From the NCBI GenBank assembly GCA_017503005.1, contig JAFVTW010000015.1, positions 1-64,000 on the forward strand: a stretch of DNA of 64,000 nt. Direction: 5' to 3'. The notes under the pieces were generated by a model, which saw only the letters and a list, made by a program, of their open reading frames with translations, ran no database searches and had not been told where the DNA came from. Made by a program: the position numbers and the translations under genes. The stretch's first letter is position 1; each line of letters begins with the position of its first letter. This document shows positions 25,866-34,033 of this stretch, one piece after another. The DNA comes from Clostridia bacterium (lineage in GTDB: Bacteria > Bacillota > Clostridia > Christensenellales > UBA1242).

Positions 25866-26105
25866 TAATACTAATTTTTCAAAATCTACAGATTCTACAA
25901 AGTCCTCTTTAAAGAACCTAGTGCTTTTGTATACTGTAAAGTCTATAATGTGTTTGTCTAGAACCACTGGTGTTGGTATATCTAGACCATATGCTATTTC
26001 TCGCACATATTCATCAAATATATGGTAGTCGTAATTTTGTACTGTAATTTCGTGGCTTTTTACTATTTTGCCATCGATTATTATCTTTGCCCAAATCCTA
26101 ATCAT
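25851..26105 (-). CDS. Conserved-looking small protein of unknown function
   Basis: This 84-residue protein has no membrane segment or metal motif. It is mostly beta strand followed by helix, with the readable core YGLDIPTPVVLDKHIIDF and a C-terminal EDFVESVDFEKL. I recall similar short proteins in other Clostridia but cannot name a family. A GGATAT Shine-Dalgarno site precedes the ATG and a terminator covers its end, so it is a real single-gene unit. Confidence 0.7.
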   Translation of the reverse strand: MIRIWAKIIIDGKIVKSHEITVQNYDYHIFDEYVREIAYGLDIPTPVVLDKHIIDFTVYKSTRFFKEDFVESVDFEKLVLENVG

Positions 26106-26167
26106 GGTATATCCTTAATTAATTGTGATAATTAACTATATAATAAAAAATTTTTTTAATCAAGTAA

Positions 26168-26196
26168 TTGACAAAGTTAACTAAATTATATATAAT
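26168..26196 (+). promoter_or_regulatory. Perfect consensus promoter far upstream of greA
   Basis: TTGACA (26168-26173) and TATAAT (26191-26196) with a 17-bp spacer. The transcript would start near 26203 and reach a terminator-like hairpin after about 10 bases, so the main product should be a very short RNA. A second promoter for greA follows at 26310. Confidence 0.85.
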
Positions 26197-26202
26197 ACAT
26201 CG

Positions 26203-26248
26203 GCAAATTAGAAAAAAGGTTGGAGCCACCATGGTTTTGGCCTTTTTC
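26203..26248 (+). ncRNA. Predicted short leader RNA upstream of greA
   Basis: From the predicted start near 26203, the RNA is about 45 nt. Nearly all of it is one hairpin: AAAAAGGTTGGAGCCA pairs with TGGTTTTGGCCTTTTT around a CCA loop, with some G-T pairs, and the T run forms the 3' end. In E. coli the greA leader also ends early at a terminator and gives the small RNA GraL (known). Here the sequence is unrelated but the layout is the same. Existence as a stable RNA is inferred. Confidence 0.55.
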
Positions 26249-26309
26249 GTTTGTTTGCACGATTTTAAGTTTTTTGCATATATTAATTTGGTATTGCATA
26301 TTAATTATC

Positions 26310-26338
26310 TTGACAATATTAAAAATAAAATATATATT
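26310..26338 (+). promoter_or_regulatory. Proximal greA promoter
   Basis: TTGACA (26310-26315) and TATATT (26333-26338) with a 17-bp spacer, 41 bases before the greA ATG, with TAGGAGGAA as the ribosome site. Confidence 0.8.
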
Positions 26339-26379
26339 TAAGACTTAAAATGGTTTAAAATTTTTAGGAGGAAACAATT

Positions 26380-26853
26380 ATGGCAAACGAAGTATTTTTG
26401 ACTAAAGAAGGCTACAAAGAACTAGAAGAGAGACTTGAATATCTAAAAACCACAGCAAGAGTAGAAGTTGCTAACAAAATTGAAGTTGCTCGTAGTTTTG
26501 GCGATATTAGCGAAAACTCAGAATACGATGCAGCTAGAGAAGAAGAAGCTTTGGTAGAACAAGAAATTCAACAACTACAAAATACACTTCGCAACGCCAA
26601 AATTATAAATAAGGCAAAAGTAGACACCACAAAAGTTAGCATTGGCTCAACAGTTGTTGTTGATGATTTAGAATTTGGCGACGAATTAACCTTCAAGATT
26701 ATGGGCAGTTTTGAAGCAGACCCTGTAAATGGTATGATTTCTAACGAAAGTCCATTGGGTAAATCTTTGCTAGGTGCTGTTGTAGGTCAAGTGGTAAGTG
26801 TTACTACACCTGGTTCAATCTCTAAGTACAAAGTTAAAGACATTAGAGCTTAA
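26380..26853 (+). CDS. greA: Transcription elongation factor GreA
   Basis: GreA rescues backtracked RNA polymerase by stimulating cleavage of the 3' end of the RNA. The 157-residue protein has the N-terminal coiled-coil with the acidic tip FGDISENSEYDAA, including Asp42 and Glu45 that hold the catalytic metal, and the C-terminal FKBP-like domain with SPLGKSLLGA. The length is normal. It has a strong proximal promoter, an upstream short-RNA unit, and a two-way terminator shared with the converging transporter gene. Confidence 0.97.
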   Translation: MANEVFLTKEGYKELEERLEYLKTTARVEVANKIEVARSFGDISENSEYDAAREEEALVEQEIQQLQNTLRNAKIINKAKVDTTKVSIGSTVVVDDLEFGDELTFKIMGSFEADPVNGMISNESPLGKSLLGAVVGQVVSVTTPGSISKYKVKDIRA

Positions 26854-26859
26854 TTAGTT

Positions 26860-26893
26860 AAAAAAGAAGTAATCAAATCGATTACTTCTTTTT
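26860..26893. terminator. Two-way terminator between greA and the MFS gene
   Basis: AAAAAAGAAGTAATC and GATTACTTCTTTTTT pair around a short loop, with A and T runs at either side. Confidence 0.9.
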
Positions 26894-26897
26894 TCTT

Positions 26898-28232
26898 TTA
26901 TTTTTCTTCTTTAACTTCTTCTGATTGTTCTTCTGTAGCCACTTCTTCAGTTTTTACTACTTGTTTTTTATTTACTTTTACAAATGAGAATACTACTAGG
27001 GCTAATGCCATAAATATAGCAGCATATGGGAAGAATGCTTTGTAACCCAAGAAATCCATTACAAAACCTATAATGATAGGTGTAATACTTTGAGCTATTT
27101 GGCTAGCAGAATAATAGTATCCGGTAAATTTGCCTAAGTTTTTGTTGTTGCTAAGTTCTACGAACATAGGGTATGAGTTTACATTGATAATTGCCCAACC
27201 AACACCTGCTACTGCAAATAGTGCGATTAGTGCAAAACCGAATTTTGTAACAAATAGTGCAGCAAATAGAGATACAATCATTAGGCCTAAACCTAAGATA
27301 ATGCTATTTTTTCTGCCGATTTTTTCTGATAAGTATCCTGTAGGTAGGAAGGCTACCAAACTAGCTACTGCTAGTACACTGGTTGCTAGACCCCAACTGT
27401 TTGTTTGTAATACATTTTTTGCATACAAACTACCAAATGTTTCTACGGCATTGAATGCAAAGTACCATAAGAATACACTACCTATTAATAACCATAGGTT
27501 AATTTTGTCAGCTTTGCCTAGTGGTTTGTCTTCGGTTATGGCTTCCATAGTTTCGCTTAGTTTTTCGCCTTCAGCCATTTCGTCTTTCATTTCTTCAACG
27601 ATTTTGTTTTCTTTGATTTTTAGTACTAGTATGATTAGTGCTACAGCCATAAGGAAACTAACTATAACGAATGGCCAAATTGTAACTTCTCTAACAAGTG
27701 TGATGCCATCAGCTTGTTTTTTGGTGAATACCATAGTAAGTAATGCACCGATGATAGCACCGATATATCCTACAAAGTTAATAATTGCATTTGCTTTTGC
27801 TCTTAGTGGTTTTGGTGTAACATCTGGCATTAGTGCTACACTAGGGCTACGATATATATTCATAGCTATCAAGATAAGTGCCATTAGGATAGCAACACCA
27901 ACCAAACTATTTTTGATATATAGTATAGATATGAATGGGAATGCAATCAAAGAGATGACTGTGCCTATGATAATATAAGGCATTCTTTTGCCTAATTTTG
28001 TATTTGTTTTGTCTGACAAAGTGCCAAACAATGGCAACATAAACAATGCCAAAATATTGTCCATAGCCATTATAATACCTATTAGATAGTTATAATCTCC
28101 GGCACCAAAGGTTGATTTTAGTAGTTCTTCTAGAAACATAGGGCAGTAGTAATTGTATACTTGCCACAACATAAGAATAGTGAAGAATGCAAAACCTATA
28201 TAAAAGGTTCGCTTATTGTTGAGTTTTAACAT
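26898..28232 (-). CDS. MFS transporter, SLC45/GPH-like
   Basis: This 444-residue protein has about 12 membrane segments and a charged central loop (about 205-245) rich in Glu and Lys. The loop after the second segment reads FGTLSDKTNTKLGKRMPYI, the pattern of SLC45 and glycoside-cation symporters, so a sugar or sugar-like substrate is likely but cannot be named. A Glu-rich tail ends the protein. The start chosen is the ATG at 28232, 3 bases after a strong GGGAGGG site; the open frame extends 8 codons further without a ribosome site. It is transcribed alone, converging on greA. Confidence 0.85.
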   Translation of the reverse strand: MLKLNNKRTFYIGFAFFTILMLWQVYNYYCPMFLEELLKSTFGAGDYNYLIGIIMAMDNILALFMLPLFGTLSDKTNTKLGKRMPYIIIGTVISLIAFPFISILYIKNSLVGVAILMALILIAMNIYRSPSVALMPDVTPKPLRAKANAIINFVGYIGAIIGALLTMVFTKKQADGITLVREVTIWPFVIVSFLMAVALIILVLKIKENKIVEEMKDEMAEGEKLSETMEAITEDKPLGKADKINLWLLIGSVFLWYFAFNAVETFGSLYAKNVLQTNSWGLATSVLAVASLVAFLPTGYLSEKIGRKNSIILGLGLMIVSLFAALFVTKFGFALIALFAVAGVGWAIINVNSYPMFVELSNNKNLGKFTGYYYSASQIAQSITPIIIGFVMDFLGYKAFFPYAAIFMALALVVFSFVKVNKKQVVKTEEVATEEQSEEVKEEK

Positions 28233-28362
28233 AATCCCTCCCATATTGTTAATCACAATTACATTTTAACAAATAAAATAAATTTTAACAAAATAATTAT
28301 TAAAATAAAAAAATTATTTTAAATTTTTTAAAATAAATATTACCCTTTAAAGGATTAGTTGT

Positions 28363-28391
28363 TTGTAAAGTTGTGATTAATATGTTAAAAT
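28363..28391 (+). promoter_or_regulatory. holB promoter giving a leaderless mRNA
   Basis: TTGTAA (28363-28368) and TAAAAT (28386-28391) are 17 bp apart. The holB ATG begins at 28399, 7 bases past the -10 box, so transcription should start at the ATG. No Shine-Dalgarno site is present. The arrangement is the same as for uvrC. Confidence 0.7.
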
Positions 28392-28398
28392 ATTTACG

Positions 28399-29373
28399 AT
28401 GGAATTTTGTGATTTATATTCAAAAAGTGAATTAAAAAATATTGTTAATAATGATATAGATAAAAACATGCTAAACCATGCTTATCTTTTGTGTGGTCAA
28501 GATGAGATTTATCTAAGCTATTTAGCTAAAGAATTTGCAAAAAATATTTTGTGTGTTAGTTCTGGTTGTGGTGTGTGTCCTGCTTGTATCAAGATAGAAA
28601 AGGGTGTGCATAGCGATGTTTTGGTGTATCCAAAAGATAGTAGCAAGGGATTAGTGGTAGATGATATAAATGAGATTGTGGAGAATTCATATATCTATCC
28701 ACTAGAAGGTGACAAAAAGATATTTATATTAAATAATTTTGATTTGTCTACATCACAAGCTCAAAACAAGCTACTAAAAACTCTAGAAGAACCACCAAAG
28801 ACCTGTTTGTTTATTTTGACAACTACAAACCCATCAAACATACTAAATACTATCAAAAGTAGGTCAAAAAGTTTGTCTATACCACTACTTGGTAGTGATG
28901 ATGTCCAAACATTTATACTTAAAAATAGTTCGTTTAAACCTAAAGAAGTTCAACCATTTGTATCTTCTAGTCAAGGTAATTTAACCAAGGCTGTAAAGAT
29001 AATAAATGATGATAACTTTTTAAAAATTAAAGATTTGGCATTAAATACTGTGCTTAAGCTTACCGAAAGTGGTGAAATTCTAAGATATAGTAGTCAAATT
29101 TTAGGGTTTAAAGATAGGATAAAAGAAATATTTGATGAATTGAGCTTGGTCTTTTTAGATGTAATGTATGCAAAGACAGGTCTAGAAGACAAGGTTGTTA
29201 ATCAATCAAAACTTGCAGAATATAAAAATTCTAAATATAGTGTAAAAGCACTAAAAATCATATATAGCAAAGTATTAGAAGCCCAAAACAAACTAGATTG
29301 TAACTGCAATCCTACTACAGTTGTTGATGGATTTTTGATCACTATGCTGGAGGTAAAACATAAATGGAAGTAG
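28399..29373 (+). CDS. holB: DNA polymerase III delta' subunit (HolB)
   Basis: HolB is part of the clamp loader that places the sliding clamp on DNA. The 324-residue protein is an AAA+ domain with the zinc module CVSSGCGVCPACI (about residues 52-64), the LLKTLEEPP motif and the SRS sensor (about 154-156). The P-loop region (LLCGQDEIYLSYLAKEF) lacks the Walker A lysine, as expected because delta' does not bind ATP. It begins an operon with ricT, trmN6 and rsmI, and overlaps ricT by 10 bases. The same order is found in B. subtilis (known). Confidence 0.93.
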   Translation: MEFCDLYSKSELKNIVNNDIDKNMLNHAYLLCGQDEIYLSYLAKEFAKNILCVSSGCGVCPACIKIEKGVHSDVLVYPKDSSKGLVVDDINEIVENSYIYPLEGDKKIFILNNFDLSTSQAQNKLLKTLEEPPKTCLFILTTTNPSNILNTIKSRSKSLSIPLLGSDDVQTFILKNSSFKPKEVQPFVSSSQGNLTKAVKIINDDNFLKIKDLALNTVLKLTESGEILRYSSQILGFKDRIKEIFDELSLVFLDVMYAKTGLEDKVVNQSKLAEYKNSKYSVKALKIIYSKVLEAQNKLDCNCNPTTVVDGFLITMLEVKHKWK

Positions 29374-30380
29374 TAGGAATAAAGTTTAGAAATAATTGCA
29401 AAGAATACTATTTTGCACCTAATGGATTTAAACTTGCTGTAGGAGAAAAGGTTGTTGTAGAAACACCTAATGGCAATACTATAGCTACTGTTGTTAGTGC
29501 AAATATGGATGTAGAAGAAGAAAAACTAGTTGCTCCACTATCAAATGTAGTTAGAGTAGCTACTCAAAACGATATCAAAACTATGGAAAAGCTAGAGAGT
29601 AGACATGGCGAAGTGCTAGAGACTACCAAAGAACTTATACTAAAACACAATCTAGATATGAAACTAGTGGATTGTGAATTTACTCTAGATGGTCAAAAGA
29701 TAGTAATTACCTATGTTTGTGAAGATAGAGTGGACTTTAGAGAATTAGTAAAAGATTTGGCTAGTAAACTAAAGAGTAGAATCGAACTAAAACAAATAGG
29801 TATTCGTGACCAAGCCAAGGTTGTGGGTGGCATAGGTGCTTGTGGCGAAATCTGTTGCTGTAATAGATACTTAAATAATTTTGATAAAGTATCTATCAAA
29901 ATGGCTAAAACTCAAAATTTAAGTCTAAATCCAACCAAAATAAGTGGTATTTGTGGTAGATTGATGTGTTGTCTAAGCTACGAAAATGAAGTTTATGCTG
30001 ATGCAAGCAAATATATGCCTAAAGTAAACTCTAAGGTAAAAACACCAGATGGTAATGGTACTGTAGTATATAACAACCTTTTAAAGAAACAATGTGATGT
30101 TAGGTTAGAAGGTGATGATGTTATGGTAAAAACATATCCAGTAGCAGATATCAAGTATGAAGGCAAAGTAGAAGAGGAAAAACAAGATACTGATGCTGTC
30201 AACTTCGTAAAAGAAAGTGAATTGAAAGGTGATAGTCCACAATTTGCTTATATAGGCGAAAAGGTTGAAGTGGAAGAAGGTAAAGAGCCTGTTGTAGAGG
30301 CAAAAGTAGAAAATAGAGATAATCAACCTAGAAATAATAAAAGATTTAAGAAACATTTCAAGAAAAATGCTAAAAGATAA
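29364..30380 (+). CDS. ricT: RicT/PSP1 (YaaT), Y-complex subunit
   Basis: The 338-residue protein has the PSP1 core with the conserved cysteine clusters GACGEICCCNRY and GICGRLMCCLSYE, and the upstream KQIGIRDQAKVVGG motif. RicT works with RicA and RicF as an Fe-S complex that guides RNase Y in mRNA maturation, and affects sporulation and competence in Bacillus (known). The C-terminal 70 residues are charged and probably disordered. It overlaps holB by 10 bases and trmN6 by 14 bases. Confidence 0.93.
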   Translation: MEVVGIKFRNNCKEYYFAPNGFKLAVGEKVVVETPNGNTIATVVSANMDVEEEKLVAPLSNVVRVATQNDIKTMEKLESRHGEVLETTKELILKHNLDMKLVDCEFTLDGQKIVITYVCEDRVDFRELVKDLASKLKSRIELKQIGIRDQAKVVGGIGACGEICCCNRYLNNFDKVSIKMAKTQNLSLNPTKISGICGRLMCCLSYENEVYADASKYMPKVNSKVKTPDGNGTVVYNNLLKKQCDVRLEGDDVMVKTYPVADIKYEGKVEEEKQDTDAVNFVKESELKGDSPQFAYIGEKVEVEEGKEPVVEAKVENRDNQPRNNKRFKKHFKKNAKR

Positions 30381-31020
30381 AGAAAGATTAGATGATTTAC
30401 AGTTTAATAATTTGTACATAATCCAAAATCCAGACTTGTACTGTTTTACATCTGATGCTGTAGAGCTTTGCAATTTTGTAAAGGCTGGTGTCAAAGATAG
30501 AATAGTGGATTTGTGTAGTGGTAGTGGTGTTATAGGTATACTTGCTCAAGCTAAGACTAAAGCAAAATATACATATCTGGTAGAATTACAACCAGAAATG
30601 GCAGATATGAGCAAGAGAAGTATAGAGTACAATAAACTAGAAAATATAGAAGTTGTAAATATGCCATTACAAAATGTACACAAACATATCGGTACAGGAT
30701 TTGAAGTTGTGGTTTGCAACCCACCATACAAAATTCACGATGGTGGCGAACTGTCTGAAAAGAAAGAGATTGCAATATGTAAGCACGAAATTACAGTTAC
30801 ACTAGAAGAGATTGTTGCAGAAGCGAGTAAGCTACTAAAATTTGGTGGTAGATTTTATACTGTAAACAAAGAAGAAAGATTAGTAGACTTGTTTTGCTAT
30901 ATGCGAAAGTATGGTATAGAGCCTAAGGTGCTTAAATTGAGAAATGGTATCAAAGGAGCAAATATTATACTGGTAGAAGGTAAGAAAGGAGGAAAAAGTG
31001 GACTTGTAATCCACAATTAA
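30367..31020 (+). CDS. trmN6: tRNA1(Val) adenine-N6 methyltransferase-like protein (TrmN6/YabB)
   Basis: The 217-residue protein is an AdoMet-dependent N6-adenine methyltransferase with the binding motif IVDLCSGSGVIGIL and the catalytic NPPY. It matches the YabB/TrmN6 family, which modifies adenine 37 of tRNA-Val in E. coli; the target here is inferred. The N-terminus DKERLDDLQFNNLYIIQ fits the family, so the overlapping ATG at 30367 is accepted despite a weak ribosome site. It is the third gene of the holB operon. Confidence 0.88.
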   Translation: MLKDKERLDDLQFNNLYIIQNPDLYCFTSDAVELCNFVKAGVKDRIVDLCSGSGVIGILAQAKTKAKYTYLVELQPEMADMSKRSIEYNKLENIEVVNMPLQNVHKHIGTGFEVVVCNPPYKIHDGGELSEKKEIAICKHEITVTLEEIVAEASKLLKFGGRFYTVNKEERLVDLFCYMRKYGIEPKVLKLRNGIKGANIILVEGKKGGKSGLVIHN

Positions 31021-31021
31021 T

Positions 31022-31819
31022 ATGCTTTATTTAGTAGGTACTCCTATAGGGAATTTGAAAGAATTTAATAACTATGCAGTAGAGATTTTAAATAGTGTAG
31101 ATTATATATTGTGTGAAGATACTAGAACTAGTTCGGTACTATTAAATCATTATCAAATAAAAAAACCACTAAAGAGTTATCATAAATTCAATGAGAGAGA
31201 AATGATAAACAAAGTGGTAGGGGATTTGCAACAAGGCAAGAATGTGGCACTTATATCTGATGCTGGTATGCCTGGTATTAGTGACCCCGGTAATATTTTG
31301 GTAAATGAAGTAATCAAAGAAGAATTAGATTATACTGTGGTGTCAGGACCATGTGCACTAATCAATGCTTTTATTATGAGCGGTTTTCCTACACCATTTA
31401 CATTTATAGGTTTTCTACCAGAAAAGAATGCTGACAAAAACAATTTGTTGATGCAGTATAAGAATGTATATGGTAGTTTGATTTTTTATGTATCTTGTCA
31501 CAATATAGACAAAGACTTTGAAACCTTGTACTCTGTATTTGGTGACAAGCCTGTATGTGTGGTAAGGGAATTAACAAAGATGTACGAAGAGAAAACTTTT
31601 ACTACTCTAAAAGAAAAATACAATGGTGATACTCGTGGTGAGTTTGTACTAATTGTAAACAATGTAAAAGAAGAAAATAGTTTAAATGAATTATCTATAC
31701 TAGATCATTTAAAACACTATATTGATTTAGGTGCTAGTAAGCAAGATGCTATCAAATATGTGTGTGCCGACCGTGGTATAAAGAAACAAGAAGTATACAA
31801 AATAGCTGTTGAATTATAA
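31022..31819 (+). CDS. rsmI: 16S rRNA 2'-O-methyltransferase RsmI
   Basis: RsmI methylates the ribose of cytidine 1402 in 16S rRNA. The 265-residue protein shows the tetrapyrrole-methylase fold with YLVGTPIGNL at the start, ILCEDTRTS (about 30-38), and LISDAGMPGISDPG (about 78-91). It begins 1 base after trmN6 with no near Shine-Dalgarno site, so translation is probably coupled. In B. subtilis, yazA lies between these genes; it is missing here. A strong terminator ends the operon. Confidence 0.95.
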   Translation: MLYLVGTPIGNLKEFNNYAVEILNSVDYILCEDTRTSSVLLNHYQIKKPLKSYHKFNEREMINKVVGDLQQGKNVALISDAGMPGISDPGNILVNEVIKEELDYTVVSGPCALINAFIMSGFPTPFTFIGFLPEKNADKNNLLMQYKNVYGSLIFYVSCHNIDKDFETLYSVFGDKPVCVVRELTKMYEEKTFTTLKEKYNGDTRGEFVLIVNNVKEENSLNELSILDHLKHYIDLGASKQDAIKYVCADRGIKKQEVYKIAVEL

Positions 31820-31853
31820 AAAAGAGATATCCGTTCTGGATATCTCTTTTTAT
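31820..31853. terminator. Two-way terminator after rsmI
   Basis: AAAAGAGATATCC and GGATATCTCTTTT pair around GTTCT, with A and T runs. It also stops the minus-strand HAD gene. Confidence 0.9.
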
Positions 31854-32728
31854 TATTTCTTTTCTATACCTTTGTTTGTTACAGTTTTTGTGGGTTGTTT
31901 TGTTGTATCTTCTTTTTTGGCTTCTTCTACACTATCTGGTGAGTTTTTGTCAATAACTGTATTATTCGCAACAATTTCTCTAATTTGTTCTGTGAGTGGA
32001 GTTTTAAACTTAGTTGTACCCATTAGATATTTTTTAGGATCGTAAGCAGCTGCAATTATAATTTCGTCGTAGTTGCCTATTGATAATTTTGGATCTAATA
32101 GACTTCCAGCTAATTCTTCTCTTTTTGCTTTTGCACCATCTAGAGTATGAGGTGGTCTGTATGTGTTTTTGTATTCTACAAAGTTTACAAATACTCTTAC
32201 ACCTTTCCAGTTGCTTACATGGAACATATTTCCATTTGGATTGTTTCCTTTGTTTTCTTCGCAAATTCTAATTGCTGATAGTCCTTTTGAAACTACATTT
32301 TCGCAGTTTTGTTTGTTGTCATCAATAAGTAGTGGTATACCATATTCTTTGCAGAATAAATGTTTGTTTTTGCAACCCATTACTAATTTATCAAAGTTTA
32401 CATTGTGGTATTGTAGTAATGCTACAGTTGCATTTTTCATAGCTTTGATGCTAGCAGGTCTGTTTGTAAGTAGTACAATTTCGTGACCTTGTTTTTTCCA
32501 TTCGTCTAGAGTTTCCAAAGCATCGGCTAATGGCTCAAACTTCTTTGGATTTAGCACAGGGAAAATAAGCTTCAAAAAACTTTGGCTAACTTTTCCACTG
32601 GTGTCTACAGTTTTGAAAGTTAGTTTCTTTGCATCTGGTTTACCTACTTTTTGGACTTTGTTTAAAACCTTATATACTATTGAATTGCTTGTAAATAATG
32701 TATTATCTATATCTATTGCTATAACCAT
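31853..32728 (-). CDS. HAD-family phosphatase, 5'-nucleotidase-like
   Basis: The N-terminal 190 residues are a HAD domain. The nucleophile motif is IAIDIDNTLF, motif II is VLLTNRPAS, and the acidic motif IV is PLLIDDN. This resembles the NT5C/5'-deoxynucleotidase type without a proven substrate. Residues about 195-260 do not match anything I recognise, and the last 45 are Lys- and Thr-rich and probably disordered. No Shine-Dalgarno site precedes the ATG; an extended -10 box TGCTACAAT lies 6 bases upstream, so its mRNA is probably leaderless. It converges on rsmI. Confidence 0.78.
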   Translation of the reverse strand: MVIAIDIDNTLFTSNSIVYKVLNKVQKVGKPDAKKLTFKTVDTSGKVSQSFLKLIFPVLNPKKFEPLADALETLDEWKKQGHEIVLLTNRPASIKAMKNATVALLQYHNVNFDKLVMGCKNKHLFCKEYGIPLLIDDNKQNCENVVSKGLSAIRICEENKGNNPNGNMFHVSNWKGVRVFVNFVEYKNTYRPPHTLDGAKAKREELAGSLLDPKLSIGNYDEIIIAAAYDPKKYLMGTTKFKTPLTEQIREIVANNTVIDKNSPDSVEEAKKEDTTKQPTKTVTNKGIEKK

Positions 32729-32734
32729 AGCATT

Positions 32735-32743
32735 ATTGTAGCA
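32735..32743 (-). promoter_or_regulatory. Extended -10 promoter of the HAD gene
   Basis: On the minus strand the sequence reads TGCTACAAT, an extended -10 box, with only 6 bases between it and the ATG. No convincing -35 box is present, as is usual for extended -10 promoters. Confidence 0.5.
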
Positions 32744-32783
32744 CAGCTTTCAAAAAAAATAAATACCCAAATTAAAATTTCTA

Positions 32784-33296
32784 TTACATAATTTTGCATA
32801 TTAGACAAGCTGTCACAATACCTAGTGTCATAGATATAAATGCAACGGGTATGCCATAGCTAAATTTTTTGACTTTGGTCTGCGAGAAGTATACTGCTGT
32901 TATGTAGAATATAGCTTCGCTACTACCAACTATGGCACAACCACATCTAGCAAGATAGCTGTCTACTCCATATGTGGCGAATATATTTTCTAGAGCGGCC
33001 AGACTGCCACAACCAGTAAAAGGTTTAAGTAGTATTAGTTCGCTCAGTTCTATAGGTATGCCTAATAAATTAAATAGTGGAGATAATATTGTCCCAAAAA
33101 CTTTGCTTAGGCCACTTACGGAAAATAATTCTACTGCGACAAATATGGCTACTAAATAGGGGAAACTAGTTAAAACTAAATCAAAACTGTTTTTTGCACC
33201 ATATACAAAGCTGGAGTATGCATTGTTCTTTTTGTATATGGAGTATATGATGAGCGAAATTATAAGTAGGGGTATAAGGTAGGAGCTAAATTTCAT
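32784..33296 (-). CDS. spmB: Spore maturation protein B (SpmB)
   Basis: The 170-residue membrane protein has four to five hydrophobic segments and the nucleoside-recognition (Gate) motif region with LLKPFTGCGSLAALE and CAIVGSSEAIFYI. It pairs with SpmA, whose gene overlaps by 4 bases. In Bacillus, SpmA and SpmB are needed for spore core dehydration and heat resistance (known); their transported substance is not known. It is on the strand opposite to the flanking metG and holB operons. Confidence 0.93.
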   Translation of the reverse strand: MKFSSYLIPLLIISLIIYSIYKKNNAYSSFVYGAKNSFDLVLTSFPYLVAIFVAVELFSVSGLSKVFGTILSPLFNLLGIPIELSELILLKPFTGCGSLAALENIFATYGVDSYLARCGCAIVGSSEAIFYITAVYFSQTKVKKFSYGIPVAFISMTLGIVTACLICKIM

Positions 33297-33895
33297 TGTT
33301 TGTATACCTTTTTGTCTAGTATGATATCTTGCTTAGCTTTCTTTTTGAATTTTTCACATATCTTACACATAATTATGCCAGAAATGGTGCTTACAAATGT
33401 AGATATTAGTGTGGGAAGAATGATGTCGTTTGGAGTTGCACTTCCTGCAGCGACTCTTAGACCAATTACTGTGGTGGGTAGTATTTCTAGACTGGTGGCA
33501 TTGATTACTAGTAGCATTATCATTCCACTGGTGGCTATGTTGCTACCTTTGTCGAATCCTTTCATTGCATTTATGCCACTAGGTGTGCAAGCATTGCCCA
33601 TGCCAAGTAGGTTTGATGTTAGGTTGATAGCTATTTCACTTTGAGTGTTAGGGTCTGTTTTGCCAAATAGCTTGTCTATAATAGGGTTTAGTAGTTTGCT
33701 TATTTTTTGGTTTAACCCCGTGTCTTCTACTATCTTTAAAATCCCTAGCCATACGGCATATATTGCCCACAATTTAAGTGATAGTGCTATCGCTTTTTCT
33801 GAGCCAGACAAAAGAGTTGAGAATGCTATATCTACATTCTTAAATAGCAGTAGTCCTAGACCACAAATTAAAAAACTAATCCATACTAAATTCAT
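33293..33895 (-). CDS. spmA: Spore maturation protein A (SpmA)
   Basis: The 200-residue membrane protein has the SpmA signature NLTSNLLGMGNACTPSGINAMK and a C-terminal helix pair ending in a Lys-rich tail. It is translated first and overlaps spmB by 4 bases, so the two subunits are likely made together. An AAAGGT Shine-Dalgarno site precedes the ATG. The promoter is probably read by a sporulation sigma factor, but I cannot identify the boxes with confidence. Confidence 0.93.
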   Translation of the reverse strand: MNLVWISFLICGLGLLLFKNVDIAFSTLLSGSEKAIALSLKLWAIYAVWLGILKIVEDTGLNQKISKLLNPIIDKLFGKTDPNTQSEIAINLTSNLLGMGNACTPSGINAMKGFDKGSNIATSGMIMLLVINATSLEILPTTVIGLRVAAGSATPNDIILPTLISTFVSTISGIIMCKICEKFKKKAKQDIILDKKVYKQ

Positions 33896-33965
33896 AAATT
33901 TTACCTTTTACTAAAATATTATGAAAATAAAGCAATAAATATGCCTTTATATGGTAAAATTTGCA

Positions 33966-33994
33966 TTTACAATAATTGATTTGTGTGCTAAAAT
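33966..33994 (+). promoter_or_regulatory. metG operon promoter
   Basis: TTTACA (33966-33971) and TAAAAT (33989-33994) with a 17-bp spacer. A 5-codon mini-ORF (MKLFY) begins at 34000, close to the predicted start of transcription and upstream of the metG ribosome site. Confidence 0.7.
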
Positions 33995-34033
33995 TAATCA
34001 TGAAATTATTTTACTAGAAGGACTATAGAGTAT

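Noticed and set aside
27130..27978. 282-residue plus-strand ORF inside the MFS transporter gene
   Set aside because: The minus-strand protein has clear membrane segments, a family motif and a ribosome site; the plus frame is its shadow.
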